From assembly GCA_027475525.1 (NCBI GenBank), contig JAMWFC010000058.1, positions 310,001 through 374,000 of the forward strand: 64,000 nucleotides of DNA, read 5' to 3'. The position numbers were made by a program, and so were the translations under genes. The notes beneath the pieces were generated by a model. The model made no database searches. It was not told where the DNA came from and saw nothing but the letters and a program-made list of their open reading frames with translations. This stretch comes from Macrolepiota albuminosa (taxonomy: Eukaryota; Basidiomycota; Agaricomycetes; Agaricales; Agaricaceae). This document shows positions 45,500 through 55,433 of the stretch, piece after piece. Position 1 is the first letter of the stretch. Each line of letters starts with the position of its first letter.

Positions 45500-46993
45500 T
45501 TATGCCACAAAGTTTGCCAAACGAGCTCGAACTCTCTTCTCAGCTTGACAAAGCTCGCTCTCTTCTGATCTGCGATACAACTCATTCAAAGGATTTTCTG
45601 GGCCCTCTTTCTCAAGGTCCTCTTCGATCTTGCTGAATTCTTCGCAAAACTTGCCGTTCAGGACCTAGCAAACAGCTCTCAGTCTGCTGATGAGAGCTGG
45701 CGAGAAGCACATACCCGATTATACAAGATGTCTTTGAAATGCTTCCGAGTTGCCTCTCCATCAAGAGCTAATGCTCCGCTGAGCTGCCCGAACTGAGAAA
45801 CCGTGGAGTGATATTTCAACTGGCAACCAGCCATCAGTTGCATCTCGGGCACTGCAGACAGACGTACTTGTTGAATGAAGCCGTCTTCCGCTGCCCGCTC
45901 AAATATTTCTGCAGGTTCTTTAGACATCCACCTAGTGGTTTGTAAGCGATTTCCCTTTGATCAGCGGTGATTGTAACCTTACATCTCATAGCACAGTGCT
46001 TCATCTGAACATCCAGCTTCTTTGAGAACTTGAAATGCTTCCCTAATATCATATAGAGAAAGGAAAAACCTCAGTAAAACCTTAATCAGGTCTCATTCGA
46101 ACGAGTCACCTGAATGACATAATGATATTTGGCCACAGAGCTTGCTCTGTACGTTTTTGATTAGATATCATACAACTCATGGTGCAGTCGACCTGCCTGC
46201 AAAAAGGTCCATTGCCGTTTCCTCACGTGCGGAAGAAGCGATCGCACCAGCTCGGGTTGCTCCAATAGCGCGAGAAATAGCCAGCGCAGTAGACAGCCCA
46301 CTTCCTGTGCCATTTTGTTCGACAGAGACGAAACATGGGAAACCTTTCTGCCTCTCGTACAAGGAACGTACAGAGGATCCGATCATCCTATAGCTACTAT
46401 GAATGGCTATCTCACACTTGGCAAGGGTGCTTCTAACCTTGGTGCTACCATGACAACGTCCTGCGTCGCTTTAAAATTCAGCAGTTTATAGAATACGTTG
46501 TATCCGCTTGCAATCACGATAGTCGCTGTTGCTTTCAATGTCGGAGCGACTTGCGTGTTGAAAACTCGAGGTTGCACTTGATCGGGTATCAAAAGGAAGA
46601 TCACTAGCCAACCTCAATCCAAGGCATAAGGAAGAATAATTTTCTCTTACCATCTGCTATTGCAGCGGCCTTGGAGAAGTCGTGCTCAACATGAAAACCT
46701 TTTGATGTCGCATTGACCGCATAGGAATCGTCACGATTTGCAATCAAGATGTTGTCGTTGGAAATACCACTATCTCTGAGATTCTGTGCCTGTGCGGCCC
46801 CTTGGTTCCCAAACCTGATACGACAGTTATAGTTCTGCTTAAAGGACCGGGTCCAAACAACATGGACACACCCCAAGAAAACTATCTTCTTGAATTTCAG
46901 TAGCTCCAGGTCGGCATCAGAATCATAATAACTAGATAAACTCGTTAACTCATGGCACTCGGTGTAAATCAGGCCTTACATTTTGGCAGCCAT
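45500..46993 (-). CDS. Divergent ketol-acid reductoisomerase-like protein, no mitochondrial presequence
   Basis: KARI-family NADPH-dependent enzyme or paralogue. The start at 46993 (MAAK) splices to IYYDSDADLELLKFKKIVFL, then the Rossmann loop GFGNQGAAQAQNLRDSG and IFLLIPDQVQPRVFN. The KARI C-domain follows: VVMVAPRMIGSSVRSLYERQ, GTGSGLSTALAISRAIGATR, EETAMDLFAEQALWP, EAGCSDEALCYEMWMSKEPA. Standard fungal ILV5 is imported, whereas this protein starts at the KARI domain. Some metal-site segments differ from canonical enzymes: the usual SNTAEYG reads SAVPEMQ. One intron seems to be GC-AG. It could act on another substrate. It is divergent from an SDR gene. Confidence 0.82.
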
Positions 46994-47279
46994 CGAAACT
47001 GATCTCGTGCTATTGCGGGGGATTTACTCAATTCTTGTTTATCAAGTCGGCACTTATATAAGTGGACATTGGCTTCCTCTCCCGGTTTCCTTCCACATTT
47101 ATTATCCCACTCTAATCTCCTGGGAAGTGTCATACGTCATGCGGTCATGGGTGATGAGATGATTTTCCTTGTGGGTGAGGTCCTGTGAGGTCCCCGGGTG
47201 CACGGCCCGGCACGATATCGGTTCTCAGGTCTTCATGGGAACTGAGGCATCTCAAAATCGTCCTCTCAATTGTTACTGC
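46994..47279. promoter_or_regulatory. Divergent promoter between KARI-like and SDR genes
   Basis: A 286-bp start-to-start space. A TATA-like element, CTTATATAAGTGG, lies near 47054, about 225 bp before the SDR start. Either gene could use it, as TATATA is symmetrical. Confidence 0.45.
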
Positions 47280-48316
47280 ATGGCACTTGTCGCGAATAAG
47301 GTCGTTTGCATAACTGGTTCATCCAGGGGCATAGGGCGCGCATGGTTGTTCTTCTAATTGATGACTATAATGTCCCTAACGACAACGATACCAGTTCCCT
47401 TGACTTTGCGAAATACGGTGCTTCCGCTTTGATCCTTCACTATTTTGGCGATGAAGAAACGGAAGCGGAGATTCGATCCCTGCAAGAGGAGGTCAAGAGC
47501 AAAGGCGCGCAAGTAGTCACCATTGCAGGAGACATTGGAGATCCTGCAACTTCTTCTAGGGTCAGAGGCCGGTTCTCATCTTTCTCATCATCAAAAATAG
47601 AAATTGAGACGATAACTAGATTGTCGATGTTGGAGTTAAAGCATTTGGTAGAATAGATGTACTCGTCTCAAACGTCGGTATTTGCCCTTTTGCAGAGTTT
47701 CTGACAATGCCACATGCAACTTGGGAGAGAACCCGGCAGGTGAATCTCGATGGCTCATTCTACATCGTACAAGGTGAGAGCTTTTTTCTTTGAATCATCA
47801 GATTTTCACATCAGCGGTAGCGGTTGCAAATGTAATGAAAAATCAATCTCCTCCTGGTGGCTCGATCATTGCAATTTCTTCCATCTCTGCGCTCGTTGGA
47901 GGCGAACTACAATGGTAAATAATTCTTGTGGATTTAGTTACAAATGATAACTTGTTTTGCAGTCATTATACTCCAACGAAGGCTGGCATCCTTTCACTTA
48001 TGCAAAGCTGTGCGATTGCCTTGGGAAGATATGGCATACGAGCAAATGCTATACTTCCGGGTACCATTGCCACTGATATCAATAAAGAGGACCTTTCTGA
48101 CGAGAGGAAACGTGAAAACACTATCAATCGTACAGTTCTCAAAAGACTCGGAAGTGAGCAAACACATCCTTCCACTACCGACAAAATCACGTAATATCCT
48201 CTATAGCACCAGATGATATTTCTGGTCCTGTTGTTTTTTTGGCAAGTGATCTCGCGAAATATGTCACAGGGGCTTCCTTGTTAGTCGATGGAGGACTTTT
48301 TGTCAATCTGCAATAG
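47280..48316 (+). CDS. Classical short-chain dehydrogenase/reductase (SDR)
   Basis: NAD(P)-dependent oxidoreductase. The start [20 protein letters not shown] holds the TGxxxGIG cofactor motif. Exons then give [30 protein letters not shown] (the D-I cofactor motif), [16 protein letters not shown] (in place of NNAG), [19 protein letters not shown] with the catalytic Ser, and [20 protein letters not shown] with YxxxK. Then [20 protein letters not shown], and it ends [17 protein letters not shown]. All four catalytic positions are present. It resembles fungal sugar dehydrogenases such as L-rhamnose 1-dehydrogenase; the substrate is not certain. It converges on a cupin gene. Confidence 0.9.
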
Positions 48317-48451
48317 TCTGAATGCAGGTTGGTTGTTGGCATAGCGAAACCACTGAGTCTTACAGATTCATGGCGTACTAAGTACTGTAGTTGTATTAAG
48401 TTTTACAACTTCGCCTTTGCTTCGCCGGGCCGCGGGCCGCACATTTCCATT

Positions 48452-49297
48452 TTATACCGAGTGTGCGGGTGCAGAGAGGAAAGCCGGTTCCAATGGTTCT
48501 CCGTTAAAAATGGAAGGCTCTGCCGCTATCAGAACCGTTATCCACCGTGTCCATTTATCAGTGGGATTTCTCCATGCATGCATTGTCCCTTTCTGAATGA
48601 CCGTGTCACCAGGATTCTTGAGATGTTTTTCTGTTCCATCCTCCGTTATTAAAACCAGCTCTCCTTGTACTGATAAAAAAACAGCATCACTGATGACGCC
48701 CTGATTGACCAAGATCTGATGGTTGCCTTACTCAAAATGTTGTAGTCCAAAGAAGAAGTACGATGCTATATGACGCCCTGATTGACCAAGATCTGATGGT
48801 TGCCTTACTCAAAATGTTGTAGTCCAAAGAAGAAGTACGATGCTATGAATCATCAGCAAACCTTATGTGAATTGATTCTTGAGCATTTTCACCATTGCTG
48901 TGATAGTTCCAGGCGCAAGTTCAGTGGATCTTAGGTTAGTTCCACTAGGATGGACTAATCCAAAGTTCGCTGGATCATCAATTGTGCGAGCAGCACCATC
49001 CTCACTATCGTGGTAAACCAGTCAGGTCACATTTCTAGGGTATGCTTAAGACCGACAGTTTGTTATTGTCGCTGGTTGGAATGGAGTCAGTCGTCACCCA
49101 TATAGAAGCCGATCTGGCCCCTTCAACAGTGCCCATCGACTGCGTTATCTCCTCATCAGCAGAAGTAAAATAGAACAATAATCGAGTACCTCTGAAAGGA
49201 GGAGCCGATCACTAGCCACTACAGAGCTTCCTTCCTGGCTATGACCTGTCACAATACGACGCACATTGGGGAGCAGGTTAATTGGGTGATCAGACAT
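48452..49297 (-). CDS. Small cupin-domain protein
   Basis: The start at 49297 (MSDHPINLLPNVRRIVTGHS) is followed by small exons encoding DDPANFGLVHPSGTNLRSTE, then ITAMHRTSSLDYNIL and the cupin barrel. The barrel includes FLSVQGELVLITEDGTEKHL, KNPGDTVIQKGTMHAWRNPT and KWTRWITVLIAAEPS. Cupin motif 2 is represented by PGD...GTMHAWRN, and one metal-ligand His comes from MHR. About 185 residues. A 77-bp duplication at 48693 disturbs the middle. Such cupins are often found beside SDR enzymes of small-molecule catabolism; here the two converge with 135 bp between stops. Confidence 0.82.
48693..48846. repeat. 77-bp perfect tandem duplication 11
   Basis: Copies 48693-48769 and 48770-48846, in the cupin gene between HRTSSLDYNIL and the barrel. 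Confidence 0.95.
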
Positions 49298-49531
49298 GAT
49301 ATCGGAAGGCTGAACACTGGCAGAAGTAAAGAGCGGTGGCAGACCCTGAAAGTTGTGTCAATCTAGTCAAATCACATGGCACACACATACAACAAATTCG
49401 GCAGGGTTGATATTCAATATAACGGCTAGGCAAGGTCATGAGAGTCGTCTTGGCTGAGAGACAACCACCAATTGAGTAGATATTTTTTATAGAATACATC
49501 ATCAAAAAAGGTAGATGGCATATATGAAAGG

Positions 49532-51007
49532 CTAGGGAGCAGTGTCTAGTAGAAGGATAAGTTGGCACATACAAAACAAGATGAGATAGCACATACAATA
49601 ATAGTATTCATCAATCAAAGGGATCCAATCCTGGATGAAAGCTCCAAAAAGACTGAACAAGGGCGTATGCGACACTCCAGTGGCAAAGGCTTCTAGCTTA
49701 GGCCTGAGATGGAATGCAAAAATAAGCGGGAGGTAATATGGAATCACGGAAACGCACCGAGTGTATGACTGCCACACAGATCCACGCAATAAGTACCATA
49801 GCATGTCTCTGTCTCTTCTTGCATATTCTGTACGTTCAAGAGCTGCAGAAGGGGGTGGAGTTCTGCGAAGAGTGCGAGACAGAAGCTCCATGATTATCGC
49901 AGTGACGAGAGGTCGGTTTGAACGTCTGTCAGAGGAGTTCTGCGAAGAGTGCGAGACAGAAGCTCCATGATTATCGCAGTGACGAGAGGTCGGTTTGAAC
50001 GTCTGTCAGAACAAGTAAGTTGCTGAGCAAGTGTTAGAAGAGAATTGTGTCCGGAACAACTGACAAACTTACCATAGACAAGGGGGCGCAAGATGTAGAT
50101 GGATTCTGCAATCCAGTCTGTTGGCGAAGAGAGAGGCTTGACCAGGGATAGTGATGGCCTGACGGATGAGGTAGCCATGGCCTTGGGCAGCAGATAATCT
50201 TCTGCTGTATTCTCTGACTGAGGAGAAAGCAATGCGTGAGGTGGGAGAGATGCATGATTATTTCTGAAATGATCAGGAATGGCGGGAGATTCAGAAGGAG
50301 TCTCGGACGACGTGTCGGAGAGATGTAGAGAGGCTGGATCGAAGTCGCGCTCGGGTATCGGGGGTGACAATAGAGGCTTGCGCGTGATCAACAAGAGATT
50401 AAATCGAAGACACGTCCTGGGTAGGATTAACATGACGGAGGTAGGCCGCATGCAGAATCGAAATGGACTTACTTGATTATCTCCAACAGGACGACACCTC
50501 TCCACCTTGCCTTGGAGGAGACTTTGCGCCGCAAGCCCATCTCCACGACAAGTTCAAGAAATTTTATGAATTGAAGGGCACGGGCAGTCCACTTGTATTT
50601 GTTGCTCTTGTCAGACCATGCTCTGGTGAAACGAGTGTGGAGGGAAGGGGGAATGAGCGGTCGGTAGTTTCGGTCTCTTTCGACAATTTTTGCAAGGAGA
50701 GTGTCATGATACATGCTCATTACATTGAGCAGAGAAGTGACTAGTTTCGGTCTCTTTCGACAATTTTTGCAAGGAGAGTGTCATGATACATGCTCATTAC
50801 ATTGAGCAGAGAAGTGACTAGCAAAAATCGTCAAGACAGCAAAGAATACAGCTGGATGAGAAACTGACGGGCTTCAGATGCCAATTCAGCATCTTTAAAT
50901 CGGCCAGGAAGGAACCATGTAATTGAACGAAGAGAAGACTCGAGCGATGAGATAGTTGAGACGTTCTCTAAGAGAAAAGCTTCGTAACGGGCGATGGACT
51001 TGGACAT
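49532..51007 (-). CDS. Peroxin PEX16
   Basis: Peroxisomal membrane biogenesis protein. The start at 51007 is MSKSIARYEAFLLENVSTIS then SLESSLRSITWFLPGRFKDA. Further blocks: SLYHDTLLAKIVERDRNYRP; FTRAWSDKSNKYKWTARALQ; LITRKPLLSPPIPERDFDPA; WIAESIYILRPLVYG; NRPLVTAIIMELLSRTLRRT; ERTEYARRDRDMLWYLLRGS. The C-terminal IPLIDEYYYYTAP is completed by an intron GTATGT...CTACTAG. The sequence order matches PEX16 throughout. Two 77-bp duplications (49857, 50665) break the raw frame. Collapsing the first joins RTLRRTP to PPSAALERTEYARR exactly. Confidence 0.93.
49857..50010. repeat. 77-bp perfect tandem duplication 12
   Basis: Copies 49857-49933 and 49934-50010, in a PEX16 exon (LLSRTLRRTP). Collapse is seamless. 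Confidence 0.95.
50665..50818. repeat. 77-bp perfect tandem duplication 13
   Basis: Copies 50665-50741 and 50742-50818, in a PEX16 exon starting SLYHDTLLAKIVERDRNY and its upstream intron. Confidence 0.95.
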
Positions 51008-51150
51008 GGACGAGATCACCGTCGTCGTTGAGCCGGTTTTCCCACGCGCCGCGTTCATTCCTATGTGTTTTGGAGTCATTGCCTTGAGATCCGCTCGACA
51101 CCCGCTTCAGCGAAAAATAAATATCCAATATCGACTTTCTAATGCAGAGT

Positions 51151-51304
51151 TGATCATTAACGGTCGTGTTTGCAAAGAGGCTCGTGTCAGGCATCCAACA
51201 CTTTGTTCCGTCCTTCATGCAGCGGCCTGATCATTAACGGTCGTGTTTGCAAAGAGGCTCGTGTCAGGCATCCAACACTTTGTTCCGTCCTTCATGCAGC
51301 GGCC
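51151..51304. repeat. 77-bp perfect tandem duplication 14
   Basis: Copies 51151-51227 and 51228-51304, at the 5' end of the orphan coiled-coil gene. The proposed start codon lies in copy 2. Confidence 0.95.
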
Positions 51305-52897
51305 TGCTATCCCCAACCATCTGTGCCGTAGTCCTGTTCGTGGTCAACTAGAACCCCATGATTCGTGCACAGCGGAGGGGTGGAGGTATATCCAGACCAC
51401 CGATACCCCGAATCAACTCAAGGTTGGTAACTAATCCTATCTATAAATCGGGCTTTTATCTTCGCCTAAGGTTCTGCTGCCACCAGGCATTGCTTGCATG
51501 TACGAACAACTCCTCAAACTCGAGGACTATGAACTGCACAAAGGATCTTCCTTCTCTTGGAAGCGTCTCCTCGAGATCCGCCATCTGAAGGACAGAATGA
51601 TACGCAAATGCCAAAGACTTGCCAAGGGTCCCCTGTCGCGGTCTCCCGGAGTGGCAGTCGGCCTTTCTTTTCAGACCATAGTCGCTCCCTCCGACTTTCG
51701 TCTGAGAGAAATGGAAAGATGGTTTCTTGACCAGCATGCTCGCACTCAGCAGAAACGGTCGCTCCCTCCGACTTTCGTCTGAGAGAAATGGAAAGATGGT
51801 TTCTTGACCAGCATGCTCGCACTCAGCAGAAACGACATGAGAAGGGGTCATCAACTCCCTGCAAGTGCTCAAAATGCCCGAGTCTCTTGCCAATCTGGAA
51901 GTATCATTGCAGGTCAACAAGCTTGAATCGAGCACAATGGCTAGTCAAACAAATCATTCTCCACAATCCAAAGTTGAATTAGACCAAGGACCTGGATGCC
52001 ATGCCGACCTACCGTTGTTCCATCGTCGATCGAGAAACTGCTCTTCTCACATATCGAAACAGGTCGACAACTACAGCCACGCCTCCATCCCCAAGGCGGG
52101 TCACCTATCTCGACACAGGATTTGATCATATCGAAACAGGTCGACAACTACAGCCACGCCTCCATCCCCAAGGCGGGTCACCTATCTCGACACAGGATTT
52201 GATCAATCTGACCACCTTCAGAGAACCGCGTCCTTCCCACTAACGGATCGTCCCACTCTGAGCCAGAACCGATCAAGCCTACAGCACTAGATCCTATATC
52301 CAACCATCAGGTCCGTCGACGGCCGAGCTGCCTCAAGCGTTCAAGTGTATCCAAGAGAGTCTCTTGGGCCGATAACCTAGATGCTCAAGCATCTAAGTAT
52401 GTTTCCGTTGTTCGTGACGCGCAGACTTCAGGTGTGAACCAGGTCGAATTCAGCCTCCAAGAGGGTCCATTCATCATTTCTACAGGGTTAAAATGGGAGG
52501 AAATCCGTGATACTTATATGGAGCAGATGTTAGGCCTTGAAGCATTGCACCAGCGAGTCGAGGAGAGCTTGAAACATCTACGGTCAGAATCGGAGCAATT
52601 AAAGCGTGCTGACGAGACTATAAGGCGCCAAAGAGAAGTGTTAAGTGCAACATTCAAGGAATTCGAACAGAAACAAATTCGCTTCCAAGCCAAAGGTGAG
52701 GTGTGGTTGCTCGATAAAGTTGGCGTAATTAACTTGGTCCTGAAAGTGCAAGAAGCTTTGAATGATGCAGACCATGTAATATCTATCGCCGCCTCAAATA
52801 AAGAATTAACTTGGTCCTGAAAGTGCAAGAAGCTTTGAATGATGCAGACCATGTAATATCTATCGCCGCCTCAAATAAAGAAGTTGCTACTACTTAG
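51294..52897 (+). CDS. Orphan protein with C-terminal coiled coil
   Basis: Not recognised. A start near 51294 gives MQRPAIPNHLCRSPVRGQLE, then after an intron VLLPPGIACMYEQLLKLEDY, KRLLEIRHLKDRMIRKCQRL and RLREMERWFLDQHARTQQKR. The middle (51850-52300) is Ser/Pro/Thr-rich and its frame is uncertain. The end is clearer: KRSSVSKRVSWADNL, then a long amphipathic helix (QMLGLEALHQRVEESLKHLR into KRADETIRRQREVLSATFKE), then VQEALNDADHVISIAASNKE. Four 77-bp duplications fall inside, so the true protein is shorter and cleaner. The start is not firm. Confidence 0.5.
51681..51834. repeat. 77-bp perfect tandem duplication 15
   Basis: Copies 51681-51757 and 51758-51834, in the orphan coiled-coil gene (REMERWFLDQHARTQQKR appears twice in different frames). 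Confidence 0.95.
52050..52203. repeat. 77-bp perfect tandem duplication 16
   Basis: Copies 52050-52126 and 52127-52203, in the low-complexity middle of the orphan coiled-coil gene. Confidence 0.95.
52727..52880. repeat. 77-bp perfect tandem duplication 17
   Basis: Copies 52727-52803 and 52804-52880, at an intron/exon border before the last exon of the orphan coiled-coil gene. Confidence 0.95.
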
Positions 52898-53045
52898 GAG
52901 CTATCTTATACCGCATGAAATGGTCATCGTTATGACGGCTACAACAACACGCCTGTTTCCAACTCGACATCGTGATGTATACATCGTGTAATAACTCTGC
53001 GTCTGAAACATATCATATCTAGAGAACTTTGTGCTGTCGTTGCCT

Positions 53046-55298
53046 CTAGAGAACCTGTCGTATCTTTGTCTTGGCTTGCCTCCACCACCATCTCACAACA
53101 GAGACGTATATGCAGAGGATACCAATAGCTAAACTAATTATAATACCGAAAACATGAAATGAACCCGTTGGGGTATGAGGGTTCGTCGGGATCTTTATGT
53201 TGGTGGACATCAGACCTGCATTGAAAGGAATGAGACTTCTTTCTCGATTCAAACCGAAAGATTGACACACCAATCAGGGGCTGAACACACGGAACTGCCA
53301 AACTGACACTCGTCAAGTATAAGATGGACTTTTCGGTGCTCCGTTTCGTCAGAGCAACCCCTGTGCGGAGTTGGGTAAGATATGTGGGATGTGACTGACT
53401 GAGTATACGCTCGTAGTGCACGAGAGAATGCTGAAGAGTAAGAATATGATCTGGGAAGCAGGTCAAGTAACAATAATACCCAGTCCCGAGGTTCCTCACC
53501 TTGTATGTCTCCCATATACATAGCCACATCGAGATTATCATCTCGTTTAGGCTGATTTTCACTCAGGAGACGTTTTCTTATTTGTGCAACGACCTCAGAT
53601 TTGGTCGCCAGGAGACGAGTCAATGAAGTAATTTTTCACTCAGGAGACGTTTTCTTATTTGTGCAACGACCTCAGATTTGGTCGCCAGGAGACGAGTCAA
53701 TGAAGTAATGAGTCTCCTGGTTCTTGCCATACGTCGTAGAGTGATTTGGGTGGGACTTGGATGAGAGATGGTGTTCACCCACAGACTTCGCCAGTGGAAA
53801 CTGACCACTCGCATGATTTGTCGGAAAACGAGTGAAATGGTCGGCTGGAAGGAAAACCTGACGTCCATGCGAGCAGTAGAGTGTTTCTCCACGTCGGGGA
53901 ACAGTCGTAATTCCTTCTCGTCGAATTCGTGAGAGGTTCGCACAGGTTGTGCGTCATATTGTTCAAGTAGAATAGAAGGTGTTCCACCTCCTGCGGTCAA
54001 CACTAAATCCTCGATTGCTGCTACTTCACGCTCGATCTCTTCAAGAAGAGGAAAGAAAGAATCCACAATCGAATCAAGGATTCCGTGGGCAATCCAATCT
54101 ATCGTCCTTGATAAGTGAACGACTTGGCGTAGAAATTCGAAATACCAACCCGAGGTCATATTAATCACTTCTTGAAGAAGAATAATGCGATTTCTTATAC
54201 GATCCGTATGCTCTGAGCAATCTATTAGAATACTCTGGACACTAAGTAGGGACCGCCTTACCAGATATATTGGTGAAATGAAACTATGGGGAAAACAATC
54301 TTGAATACGATAAGAGACAACGATGGAAAATGCCTCACAGAACATACTCCTTCCTTGAAAACTACCAAATAGACATTTGCCTCTCCTATAATTCCAGCAT
54401 CCGGTGCGGTGCCATCCAAAACCTCTATGTTGTCCTTCATTTCTGTTCTATTGCGCGACACGGAATCAATGGCACGAAAGGAGATAAAATAATAACCAAG
54501 TTTTGAAAACGACTCCAACTTCTCCCTAGGGTCACGCTGCAAAATATCTTCCAAAGTGAGTGGATGTAAATGTAAAACCTTGAAATAGAATTGATGCGAA
54601 GCTAACTTGTGATGAGTGTCCATACATACCTTGCCCAGGGTGCGCATGTCCTCCCATGTTGGAGAGGCAACATCCAAATACCACACCTTTGGCTTGGTCT
54701 CCTGAGAAATAATAGATGGTTCGGCGGAGGAAGGTAGCATGTAGTCTTGATGTCGCATCGGTCGCTTTGCGTGACTTTTGCTAGAGGGTAGGTGTTGACG
54801 ATCATAGCTGCGATGTGCCTTGGTTGCCTTTTTGACAGCTATGTCAAGTTGCTGCAAGAGGAGTGGCAAAGAGGTGGTCGGGGTTATACAGGGAGCGGCA
54901 TCCTTTGAAGAAGAAAGCGAGGGAGGCAAGTAGAGCGTAAAGTTCCGTGGAACTTGCCGTGACTCCTCCCGAGCCTTAAGAAGGGATATATGGGCTGCAA
55001 TATCACGCTCTGACTGTTCGGATTGCACCGTGGCTACACTGCGTCTTCGACGTATACGTAGCCATTGTGGGCGAGAAAGCGTAATGACAGACGAGCGAGA
55101 AGACGAGGAGGACGAGTCAGAGGCAGTTCCTCTCCATTGACGAGCCCAGCGAGAGATTGCGAGCTCTACGACAGTAGCGATGGTTCCAAGGCGGGCACCT
55201 ACAAAAGAAGATGAAGAAGACGTTGCGGAAGCGAAGGAACAGGATGTCGGAGAACCGCCTCTGTAGATGTCGACATCGGGAATGCTATTGTCATTCAT
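53046..55298 (-). CDS. CorA/ALR/MNR2-like divalent-cation transporter
   Basis: Membrane transporter related to fungal Mg2+ channels. A long Ser/Arg-rich N-terminal region precedes the CorA funnel domain: KVWYLDVASPTWEDMRTLGK, FKVLHLHPLTLEDILQRDPR then EKLESFSKLGYYFISF. The stalk helix has TIDWIAHGILDSIVDSFFPL then LEEIEREVAAIEDLVL. Later come QDHILTLQHSLVHYERILSQ, a membrane segment ILYLTSVSLAVPCVQPLIG and the last one HVFGIIISLAIGILCIYVSV. The usual Gly-Met-Asn selectivity motif is replaced by GLMSTNIKIPTN. The start at 55298 (MNDNSIPDVDIY) is the first ATG; an upstream exon is possible. A 77-bp duplication at 53556 collapses seamlessly. Confidence 0.85.
53556..53709. repeat. 77-bp perfect tandem duplication 18
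   Basis: Copies 53556-53632 and 53633-53709, in the CorA-like gene. Collapse gives RLLATKSEVVAQIRKRLLSE continuing into NQPKRDDNLDV. Confidence 0.95.
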
Positions 55299-55433
55299 GG
55301 GGACGGCGGCGACATCCACGACGAGCGCCAGGGGCAGACGTGGCAGATTCAGCGGTTCATGCACTAGAATGAATACAATCTTCTTTTTTCACAAAGACAG
55401 AGATCTTTTCGAGGTTCACGTGCTACGCTATAT

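Noticed and set aside
47160..47230. GC-rich hairpin-like stretch near the SDR promoter as a tRNA
   Set aside because: No acceptor stem, anticodon loop or B-box consensus can be drawn.
45500..49297. A secondary-metabolite cluster made of KARI-like, SDR and cupin genes
   Set aside because: No backbone synthase, transporter or regulator is present. The three genes are not enough to call a cluster.
55299..55364. Longer CorA-like N-terminus (HEPLNLPRLPLALVV)
   Set aside because: No ATG starts it. It may be read from an upstream exon after the CTAG acceptor, but I could not find that exon.
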